The translations under genes were made by a program, and so were the position numbers. This document shows, piece by piece, positions 57,657-64,000 of a stretch of 64,000 bases of DNA. Each line of letters begins with the position of its first letter. Position 1 is the stretch's first letter. Source of the DNA: Jiella pelagia (GTDB lineage Bacteria; Pseudomonadota; Alphaproteobacteria; Rhizobiales; Rhizobiaceae); the NCBI RefSeq assembly GCF_026898155.1, contig NZ_CP114029.1:627501-691500 (forward strand). The letters are read 5' to 3'. The notes under the pieces were generated by a model that worked only from the letters and a program-made list of their open reading frames with translations, had not been told where the DNA came from and ran no database searches.

Positions 57657-57683
57657 AAAGGCCCGGCGAATTGCCGGGCCTTT
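57657..57683. terminator. Terminator of flagellin gene 2
   Basis: AAAGGCCCGGC (57657-57667) pairs perfectly with GCCGGGCCTTT (57673-57683), loop GAATT. A run of A on the plus strand gives a T-run for the minus-strand transcript. Confidence 0.9.
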
Positions 57684-57730
57684 CGTCATTCTGGGTTCGC
57701 TGGGATCGGGGAGTTGCCTCCCCTCGCCGC

Positions 57731-58999
57731 TTAGCGGAAGAGCGTGAGCAGCGACTGCGAAGAGGAGTTGGCGATCGACAGAGCCTGAACGCCGAGCTGC
57801 TGCTGGGTCTGCAGAGCCTTGAGGCGGGTGGACTCTTCGGTCATGTCGGCATCGACCAGCGTGCCGACGCCCTCGGAAACCGTGTCCATCAGCTTGGAGA
57901 CGAACTCCGTCTGCAGGTCGATACGGTTCTGGACGGCACCGATGCTGGCAGCGGCCGTGGTGACCTGCGAGAGCGCCTCGTCGACGATCTTGATGTAGGC
58001 CTGCACCTCGGCCGAACCGGCCGTGGCAATATCGATGTCCTCGACGCTGGTCGAGAACGTGCCCGTCGCCGTTGCCGTGGTGTCGGTCGTCACGAGGCCC
58101 ATGTCGGCAACCGCGATGGCGGACGTGCCGGTGGTCGCAGCGTTGGTCACCGTGAAGCTCTCGAGCGAGCTGAAGGTCAGGCTGCCGGTCGCATCGATGG
58201 CGACGTCGACGCCGTCAATGCCGGCATCCGACAGAGCCTGCTCATACACGGACTTGAGGTCGGCAAACGAACGGATCGTCGTATCGCTGAGGCCGGCATC
58301 GGCAAGGGTCTGATCGGTGATCTCGACGGTCCGGGCCGCCTCGCCGTTCTGCGCGACCGAGAAGGAGATCTTGTCGTCGGCGTTGGCGAAGCTGATCGCC
58401 GTGGTTTCGACCGTGGCGGAGCCGAGGGCACCGTCGAACTGGTCGACGTCGATCGTCTTGTCGAGAATACCGGCGTCGGCCGAGTAGAGACGGTAGCTGT
58501 TGATGTCGACATCGATGGCGCCGACGCCGAGGGTGCCAGCCGCATCACGCGAGATCGAGGAGACGATCTGCTTGGTGGTGGTCGAGTCGGTGTTCGAGAG
58601 CCAGTTCTGGCCGGAGAACGAAGCCGAGTCGGAGATCGTCTTCAGCTGGTTCTGCAGCGCCGAGATCTCTTCCTGAACCTTGCCCTTGTCGACGCCGTCC
58701 GAAGTGGCGGTCGTCAGCTTGGCCTTGATCTCGGACAGAACATCCTTGGCGGCGTTGAGGCCGGTATAAGCCGCATCAACCGTGGCGGCGCCGATGCCGA
58801 GCGAGTCGACGACGGCGGACATCGCCTGGTTGTCGGAGCGCATGGTGGTCGCGATCGACCAGTAGGCAGCGTTGTCCTGGGCTTCGGCGACGCGGTAGCC
58901 GGTCGAGATGCGGCTCTGGGTCTCGTCGAGCGAGTTGTTGATCGACTGCAGGCTCTGGAGAGCCGTCATCGCAGAAGCGTTCGTCATAATGCTGGTCAT
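57731..58999 (-). CDS. Flagellin 2
   Basis: A 422-residue flagellin, the same length as flagellin 1 and differing at relatively few positions, mainly in the middle region (for example EISALQNQLKTISDS against EITALQEQLKTMSDS). The ATG at 58999 (MTSIMTNASAM) is chosen by alignment with the other two flagellins. A recent duplication with gene conversion would explain the close match, which extends into the 5' leader. Confidence 0.96.
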   Translation of the reverse strand: MTSIMTNASAMTALQSLQSINNSLDETQSRISTGYRVAEAQDNAAYWSIATTMRSDNQAMSAVVDSLGIGAATVDAAYTGLNAAKDVLSEIKAKLTTATSDGVDKGKVQEEISALQNQLKTISDSASFSGQNWLSNTDSTTTKQIVSSISRDAAGTLGVGAIDVDINSYRLYSADAGILDKTIDVDQFDGALGSATVETTAISFANADDKISFSVAQNGEAARTVEITDQTLADAGLSDTTIRSFADLKSVYEQALSDAGIDGVDVAIDATGSLTFSSLESFTVTNAATTGTSAIAVADMGLVTTDTTATATGTFSTSVEDIDIATAGSAEVQAYIKIVDEALSQVTTAAASIGAVQNRIDLQTEFVSKLMDTVSEGVGTLVDADMTEESTRLKALQTQQQLGVQALSIANSSSQSLLTLFR

Positions 59000-59037
59000 A
59001 GTAATAAACGTCCCGTACGCAAGTACATCGAAGAACT

Positions 59038-59133
59038 GGGACAATCCGGATCAGCCGGGATAGCGAAATGGCATCATGCCGGTGCCCATTTCTATTTCCA
59101 TCTGGGCACTTCGCTATGACCACAACATGCCGC
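59038..59133 (-). promoter_or_regulatory. Conserved flagellin 5' leader (copy 2)
   Basis: Counterpart of the leader at 57289-57384. The stem here is TGCCCA (59083-59088) with TGGGCA (59103-59108), again with a 14-base loop. Compared with copy 1 both arms changed so that pairing is kept. Confidence 0.5.
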
Positions 59134-59404
59134 TTGGATGCCTTCTGAGACGTTAATGGCGAACGGCGAATGCCACGACCGCCGTTAAGACTACTTTCTA
59201 TGGTTAACTGCAACCAAACCGATGTGGTTAATGAGCAATCAACGCCGCCCTTTCTTACCGACGGATCCCATCGAAACGAGAGGCAACAGTCGATTGCAGC
59301 CGCGATTTGATGGCGAACACACGACCCTGCACGGTGGTCCTGCGGGATGCAGGCAGCGCCCGCGACGACCTTTGCGCCTGGATCGCCCCTCAGCCGAACA
59401 AAAA
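59134..59404. other. Intergenic region between flagellins 2 and 3
   Basis: About 270 bp expected to hold the flagellin 2 promoter. Several TTAA-containing words occur near 59150-59230. No gene is recognised. Confidence 0.45.
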
Positions 59405-59428
59405 AAGGCCGCCCGGTGGGGCGGCCTT
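59405..59428 (-). terminator. Terminator of flagellin gene 3
   Basis: AAGGCCGCCC (59405-59414) pairs perfectly with GGGCGGCCTT (59419-59428), loop GGTG, with a T-run on the minus strand. Confidence 0.9.
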
Positions 59429-59457
59429 CTGGAGGATTGGAAGAAAACTGAGAGAGA

Positions 59458-60729
59458 TCAGTTCTGGAAGAGCTGCATGATCGCCTGGCTGGAGGAATTG
59501 GCGATCGAGAGCGCCTGGACGCCGAGCTGCTGCTGGGTCTGCAGCGCCTTGAGGCGGGTGGACTCTTCGGTCATGTCGGCATCGACGAGCGTGCCGACGC
59601 CCTGATCGATCGTGTCCATCAGCTTGGAGACGAACTCCTGCTGCAGGTCGATGCGGTTCTGAACGGCACCGAGGCTCGCAGCGGCCGAGGTGACCTGCGA
59701 CAGCGCCTCGTCCACCACCTTGATGTAGGCCTGGACCTCGTCCGACGAGGCGGAGGTGATGTCCAAACTCTCGACGCTGATCGAGTAGCTGCCCGTGGCG
59801 GATGCCGTCATGTCGGTCGTCGGCAGCCCCATGTCGGCGACCGCGATGGCGCTGGTGCCGGAGGTCGAGCCGGCCCGGATATCGAAGGATTCGAGCGATG
59901 TGAAGTTGACGCTGCCGTCGGCGTCGATGATGACGTCGACTCCATCGATTCCGGCGTCGGAAAGAGCCTGCTCATAGACCGACTTGAGGTCGACGTTCGA
60001 GCGGATCACCGTGTCGCTAAGGCCGGCATCGGCGAGGGTCTGCTGGGTGATCTCGACCGTGCGGAACGCCGCGCCGTTCTGCGAGACGGAGAAGGAGATC
60101 TTGTCGTCGGCGGCCGCGAAGTCGATGGCGGTGGTCTCGACGGTCGCGCTGCCGAGGGCGGCGGCGTATTTGTCGACGTCGATGTTCTTGTCGATCAGAC
60201 CCGACCCGGCCGAGTACATCCGGATGTTGGTGATATCGACCGAGATCGAACCGACCGTGAGCGTGCCGTCGGCGCCGCGCGACAGCGACGAGATGATCTG
60301 CTTGTTCGCCGAGGCGTCGGTGTTGGAGAGCCAGTTCTGGCCGGAGAAGGAGGCCGAGTCGGAGATCGTCTTCAGCTGGTTCTGCAGCGAGGTGATCTCG
60401 CCCTGGATCTTGGCCCGGTCGACACCGTCGGAGGTCGCGGTGGTCAGCTTGGCCTTGATCTCGGACAAAACGTCCTTGGCCGATGACAGGGCGGTGTAAC
60501 CGGTGTCAACGATGGCGGCACCGATGCCGAGCGAGTCGATGATGGCCGACATGGCGCTGTTGTCGGAGCGCATGGTGGTCGCGATCGACCAGTAGGCGGC
60601 GTTGTCCTTCGCCTCGGACACGCGGTAGCCGGTGGAGATCTTGTTCTGGGTGTCCTCAAGCATCGCATTCGTATGCTGAAGCGTCTGGAGCGCCGTCATT
60701 GCTGCGACGTTGGTGATGATACTCGTCAT
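59458..60729 (-). CDS. Flagellin 3
   Basis: A 423-residue flagellin more divergent from the other two (for example QHTNAMLEDTQNKISTGYRV, and a C-terminus ending SQAIMQLFQN). The conserved N- and C-terminal core helices are intact. The start is ATG 60729 (MTSIITNVAAM). It lacks the leader shared by flagellins 1 and 2, so it is probably regulated differently. It lies next to fliP. Confidence 0.96.
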   Translation of the reverse strand: MTSIITNVAAMTALQTLQHTNAMLEDTQNKISTGYRVSEAKDNAAYWSIATTMRSDNSAMSAIIDSLGIGAAIVDTGYTALSSAKDVLSEIKAKLTTATSDGVDRAKIQGEITSLQNQLKTISDSASFSGQNWLSNTDASANKQIISSLSRGADGTLTVGSISVDITNIRMYSAGSGLIDKNIDVDKYAAALGSATVETTAIDFAAADDKISFSVSQNGAAFRTVEITQQTLADAGLSDTVIRSNVDLKSVYEQALSDAGIDGVDVIIDADGSVNFTSLESFDIRAGSTSGTSAIAVADMGLPTTDMTASATGSYSISVESLDITSASSDEVQAYIKVVDEALSQVTSAAASLGAVQNRIDLQQEFVSKLMDTIDQGVGTLVDADMTEESTRLKALQTQQQLGVQALSIANSSSQAIMQLFQN

Positions 60730-60872
60730 ACTGATCAACCTTTACGGGCACACCATCCGCTCATTGGATCCTGCCGTCTCTAAAGGCCCTCGCTTCATGC
60801 CGGCGCCGATTGCCTTAACCTAGTTCGTTAACGTTAAACGGCGGTTAAAGCACTGAAACGAGTATTCTTACG

Positions 60873-61661
60873 TCAGTAGAACGATCTCACCAGCGACCCC
60901 ACAAGCATGTTCCAGCCATCGATCAGCACGAAGAACAAGATCTTGAACGGAAGCGAGATGATCGTCGGCGGCAGCATCATCATGCCCATCGACATCGTCA
61001 GTGTGGCGACGATCATATCGATGACCAGAAAGGGAAGAACGATCAGAAACCCGATCTCGAAGCCGCGACGTAGTTCGGAGATCATGAAAGCGGGAATGAG
61101 GACACGCAAATCGACATCGCGCTCGTCGGCGGCCCCCTGCTCTTCCGGTTCGACCCGATCGCGGCTGTTGTTGGCGGCGAGATCGTCGAACAGCGCAAGG
61201 TCCGACGACCGGACCTGGGTCAGCATGAACTCCTTGAACGGCTCGGAAATGCGGTAGAACGCCTCCTCCTCGGTGATCTGGTTCTCGAGCATCGGCTGCA
61301 GACCATCGCGCCACGCCTTGTCGAAGGTCGGGGCCATGACGAAGAAGGTCATGAACAGGGCGAGCGAGATCAGGATGAGGTTGGCCGGCGTCGTCTGCAG
61401 GCCGATCCCGCTTCTGAGGATCGACAGGGCGATGACGATGCGCGTGAACGACGTGACCATCACCAGAAGCCCGGGTGCGACGGACAGGACCGTGACGATG
61501 CCGAAGAGCTGGATGATTCGGCCGGAGACCGAGGCGTCGCCTTCCGGCAGGAGATCGGAAAGCGTCTGGGCGACGTTGTTCGACGCCTGCGCAAAACTTG
61601 GATGGGCCGCCAGAAGAAGGACGATCCCGGCGAGCCCGAAAGCGAGGAGGCCGCGTTTCAT
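60873..61661 (-). CDS. fliP: Flagellar type III export protein FliP
   Basis: FliP is a core subunit of the flagellar export gate. The 262-residue protein has a cleavable-type signal sequence (about 1-24, ending PSFAQA). Membrane helices and the conserved VMVTSFTRIVIALSILRSGIG and LIPAFMISELRRGFEIGFLIVLPF segments follow. It ends MLVGSLVRSFY, typical of FliP. The start overlaps the fliL stop (ATGA). Confidence 0.96.
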   Translation of the reverse strand: MKRGLLAFGLAGIVLLLAAHPSFAQASNNVAQTLSDLLPEGDASVSGRIIQLFGIVTVLSVAPGLLVMVTSFTRIVIALSILRSGIGLQTTPANLILISLALFMTFFVMAPTFDKAWRDGLQPMLENQITEEEAFYRISEPFKEFMLTQVRSSDLALFDDLAANNSRDRVEPEEQGAADERDVDLRVLIPAFMISELRRGFEIGFLIVLPFLVIDMIVATLTMSMGMMMLPPTIISLPFKILFFVLIDGWNMLVGSLVRSFY

Positions 61662-62194
61662 TCGGCCACCATCGTGCGGATGAGATAGTCGACGACGGCG
61701 TCGGAGCGCAGCTTGGCGCGCTCGCGAAGATCGTCGCGAAGATGCAGCAGGCCGCGCGATCCTTCGACCTGCGCCAGCTGGACCGACCGCAGGAACGCCA
61801 GCGTGTCGGATTCGACCTCGGCGGCGAGAACCTCGCCATTGAGGGTGCCGTCCTGCTTGACGACCAGGGACGCCTCGATTCGCAGCCAGGCCTCTTCGGG
61901 CGAGTAGATGTTGGTCAGGACTGGCTTCAGCTCGATGAGCTGCAGCGGCACCGGGGTCTCGTGTGCCGTCTCGATATCCGACTTCGGCTCGGCATTGCCG
62001 CCCTCGTGGACCTCCGGCTCTGCCACCGGAGCAGCAGCTGCCGGCGGCGGTGTGCTCGAGCCGAGCATGGAACCGATTCCCGCGCCGGCCCCGGCGGCGA
62101 TCAGCGTCACCACCGTGACGGCGATGATGGTCGGCATCATGCCGCCCTTCTTGCCACCGCCCTCGTCAAGTTCTGGGATGTCGCCCTCGGCCAT
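61658..62194 (-). CDS. fliL: Flagellar basal body-associated protein FliL
   Basis: FliL supports stator function at the basal body. The 178-residue protein has a short cytoplasmic N-terminus, one membrane helix (about 20-42, MMPTIIAVTVVTLIAAGAGAG), a Pro/Ala linker, and the periplasmic stomatin-like domain (VLTNIYSPEEAWLRIEASLVV to LRSDAVVDYLIRTMVAE). The start is ATG 62194. It overlaps fliP by four bases and lies about 200 bp after flgH. Confidence 0.93.
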   Translation of the reverse strand: MAEGDIPELDEGGGKKGGMMPTIIAVTVVTLIAAGAGAGIGSMLGSSTPPPAAAAPVAEPEVHEGGNAEPKSDIETAHETPVPLQLIELKPVLTNIYSPEEAWLRIEASLVVKQDGTLNGEVLAAEVESDTLAFLRSVQLAQVEGSRGLLHLRDDLRERAKLRSDAVVDYLIRTMVAE

Positions 62195-62337
62195 TGAGCA
62201 AAGCCCTTTTCTCACCCATGGTCCGCTTCGCACGCATCGTCATGATCCGCCGCGTCGACCGGTTGATCCTGCGATAAACCGGCTCGCTATCGCGAGACTT
62301 GCGGGGCCTTCGTCACGAGACCGGAACACGACGCTAA

Positions 62338-62369
62338 ACCGCCGGCGGAACGAGGGTTCCACCGGCGGT
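62338..62369 (-). terminator. Hairpin downstream of flgH
   Basis: ACCGCCGG (62338-62345) and GGAAC (62347-62351) pair with GTTCC (62356-62360) and CCGGCGGT (62362-62369), with one mismatch. On the minus strand it follows the flgH stop and ends in TTTAG, a modest T-tract. It may separate flgH expression from fliL-fliP. Confidence 0.6.
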
Positions 62370-62394
62370 CAAGAGCAAAATCACGCTGACGTTA

Positions 62395-63111
62395 TCAGTA
62401 GGGCGCGACGATGTCGTAGACCTGCTGGCCCCAGCCCGGTTGCTGCATTTCCGTCAGACGGCCGCGGCCGCCGTAGGAGATGCGCGCTTCGGCGATCTTG
62501 TCGTAGTCGATGGTGTTGTTCGCAAAGATGTCTCGCGGACGGATGATACCGGCGATCGACAGCACCCGGACCTCGAAGTTCACCCGGACTTCCTGCTGGC
62601 CGGCGATGAACAGATTGCCGTTCGGCAGTTTCTGGGTCACGACGGCGGCGACGGACAGGTCGATCCTCTCCGACCGGTCGACCTTGCCTTTGCCCTCGGC
62701 TTCAGACTTACCGTCCGCCGAGAGTTCCGCCTCGACGTTGGGGAGCACCCAGTTGCCGAAGAAGCCGCCGAGGCCGAGCGATGCCCCTACACCCGACGAC
62801 CGTGAGCGCTCGGAGCTATTGTCGAGCTTGGCCCTGTCACTGATCTGGATCTTCACGGTGACGATGTCGCCGACGTCGAGGGCGCGGGGATCCTGGTAGA
62901 AGGCTGCGCGATCGTCGCTCCACAGCGAGTGGGCCGTGCGGGGCCCCGCCGCAGGAAAAGCCGCTGGCTGGATCGCCACGGGAGGATATTCGTAGAGCCC
63001 GCTGCCGACCGGCGAGAGGTGCGGCTCACGCAGCGCATCCTCCTTGGTGGTCGAACAACCTGCCAGAGCGACGAGCGCCACGACTGCGACAAGGGATTTC
63101 GTCACGAACAT
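62395..63111 (-). CDS. flgH: Flagellar L-ring lipoprotein FlgH
   Basis: FlgH forms the outer-membrane L ring. The 238-residue lipoprotein has lipobox LAGC (Cys19). Conserved segments are SLWSDDRAAFYQDPRALDVGDIVTVKI and the C-terminal GIIRPRDIFANNTIDYDKIAEARISYGGRG. It starts four bases after the motE stop. Order flgI-motE-flgH-fliL-fliP is the standard rhizobial arrangement. Confidence 0.96.
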   Translation of the reverse strand: MFVTKSLVAVVALVALAGCSTTKEDALREPHLSPVGSGLYEYPPVAIQPAAFPAAGPRTAHSLWSDDRAAFYQDPRALDVGDIVTVKIQISDRAKLDNSSERSRSSGVGASLGLGGFFGNWVLPNVEAELSADGKSEAEGKGKVDRSERIDLSVAAVVTQKLPNGNLFIAGQQEVRVNFEVRVLSIAGIIRPRDIFANNTIDYDKIAEARISYGGRGRLTEMQQPGWGQQVYDIVAPY

Positions 63112-63114
63112 CTC

Positions 63115-63706
63115 CTACGCCGGCGGCGCATTGGTGCCGGCGGCGGTCTTCTGCACGATACGGCCGGCGATCTCCGCCGCGGTATTGGAATCCATCTCGC
63201 TGAGGATCGCGCTGGCTTGGCGCGACTTGAGCTTGACGAGGACGGAGGCCGCCGCGTCGCGATCGAGCTTGGCGAGCTGCCCGGCAGCGGAACTGGCGTT
63301 CATACTGGCATAGATATCGACGACGACGCCGGAGGCGCTGTCGAGGAACTTCTTGCGCTCGGCCAGCCATAGCTTGTAGTCGGCGCGCCGACGATCGAGC
63401 CTCGTCGATCTGCTTGCCGACTTCGACCTCGATTTCCTTCAGCTTCTCCTGCTGCAGGGAATAGCGCTTCTCCTGCGCCCGGTCGGCGATGTTGAGGCAG
63501 TATTTTTCCACCTCCGTCGCCGGCGCCGGCCCACCCACCGGATTGCCGTTCTCGTCGATGACCCGTAGTTCCTGCGGCGGGATCACCGGCTTGCCGGCCG
63601 GCTTGGCGCCACCGCCTTCCGCCATGGCGGACGTTACCGGGACGAGAAGGACGGCGGCGGTCAGGGCCGCATTGAACCGGTTCGTCTTCAAAGTTCGTCT
63701 GATCAT
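63115..63706 (-). CDS. motE: MotE-family flagellar protein (frameshifted in this sequence)
   Basis: MotE is a periplasmic chaperone for the motility protein MotC in rhizobia. The N-terminal part has a signal peptide (about 1-29, ending SAMA) and the segment EVEKYCLNIADRAQEKRYSL. The frame breaks at 63396-63404, where the plus strand reads CGAGCCTCG with one extra base. Removing it gives KQIDELDRRRADYKLWLAER, then FLDSASGVVVDIYASM and the conserved end SRQASAILSEMDSNTAAEIA, stopping at TAG 63115-63117. The repaired protein has 196 residues. It overlaps the flgI stop (ATGA). This is the fourth gene broken at this 9-mer. Confidence 0.88.
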
Positions 63707-64000
63707 TGCACCACCAGTTCAGCCTGAAGGGCACCGGCTGTCTTGACCGCCTGGAGGACCGCGATGATCCCCGTCGGCTTCAGACCGATGCGGTTGAGGC
63801 CGCGAACGACCGTTTCGAGATCGGCACCGCCGACATAGGCAAAGTTGCCGCCGTCCTGCTGGACCTCGACGAGGGTTTCCGACGTCACCACCGTCTGGCC
63901 GTCCGAGAGCGGCGCCGGCTGCGAGACTGAGGGCAGTTCGCTGACACGGACGGTCAGATTGCCGTGGGTGAGCGCGACCGTGGAGATCTGGACGTCCTTG
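63703..64000 (-). CDS. flgI: Flagellar P-ring protein FlgI (C-terminal part; gene continues beyond the window)
   Basis: The last 98 residues of FlgI, the periplasmic P-ring protein. They include the segment VALTHGNLTVRVSELPSVSQ and the conserved C-terminus GADLETVVRGLNRIGLKPTG and IAVLQAVKTAGALQAELVVQ. The 5' part lies outside the window. The stop overlaps the motE start by four bases. Confidence 0.93.
   Translation of the reverse strand, partial: KDVQISTVALTHGNLTVRVSELPSVSQPAPLSDGQTVVTSETLVEVQQDGGNFAYVGGADLETVVRGLNRIGLKPTGIIAVLQAVKTAGALQAELVVQ

Noticed and set aside
55963..59119. Long plus-strand frames opposite flagellins 1 and 2
   Set aside because: They mirror the flagellin genes in both copies simply because the flagellins are duplicated. 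No signal or domain supports them.

Overview
The window is GC-rich, densely coded DNA from an alphaproteobacterium, almost certainly of the order Hyphomicrobiales (Rhizobiales). The evidence is the PhyR-NepR-EcfG general stress response locus, the lgt-midA-pgeF cluster, ChoXWV choline uptake, a MotE-type flagellar gene between flgI and flgH, and several flagellin paralogues beside fliP. A family such as Aurantimonadaceae is possible but is only a guess. I saw no rRNA, tRNA, CRISPR array, insertion sequence or prophage.

Layout. 1-3.0 kb: a PhnA/YjdM-like zinc-ribbon protein and ruvA/ruvB, with a VapBC-like toxin-antitoxin pair wedged between ruvA and ruvB. 3.1-9.4 kb: a secreted Arg/His-rich protein, then a branched-chain 2-oxoacid dehydrogenase operon (E1 alpha, E1 beta, E2, E3) interrupted by a 32-bp inverted-repeat element. 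9.4-12.6 kb: another intergenic repeat, a second VapBC pair with a clear operator palindrome, a CsaA-like tRNA-binding protein, proC, a YbjN protein and a UbiK-like factor. 12.8-21.5 kb: lgt, midA-like methyltransferase, pgeF, an M24-fold protein, a lipoprotein, prs, an outer-membrane barrel protein and a membrane-anchored protein. 21.6-27.3 kb: choXWV, a methyltransferase and prfC. 27.6-36.6 kb: small exported proteins, then a dipeptide/oligopeptide ABC operon (SBP, two permeases, two ATPases) that also holds a HAD phosphatase and a one-TM protein. 36.7-40.3 kb: Mrp, HugZ and small exported proteins.

40.5-49.1 kb is a stress island. It has an HWE-type histidine kinase, PhyR, NepR and EcfG, followed by typical stress-regulon genes (DUF883, holin-like, DUF1328, lipid kinase, triple PRC-barrel). 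Perfect EcfG-type promoter motifs (GGAAC-N16/17-CGTT) lie before one of these genes and in a gene-free stretch, where they may drive a small RNA. 49.3-55.8 kb: an RND efflux pump and an ABC-F ATPase. 55.9-64 kb: three flagellins and fliP-fliL-flgH-motE-flgI, all on the minus strand. Two flagellins share a conserved 5' leader with a covarying stem.

The most striking pattern is that four genes (E1 beta, the HAD phosphatase, the ABC-F ATPase, motE) are each broken by a single extra base, and all four breaks sit in the same 9-mer, CGAG(G/C)CTCG. Removing the central base restores both CGAGCTCG and a full conserved reading frame. No intact CGAGCTCG was found by eye in the window. This looks like a motif-specific consensus error, possibly from DNA modification, or else a motif-directed mutation process; the genes themselves are probably intact.
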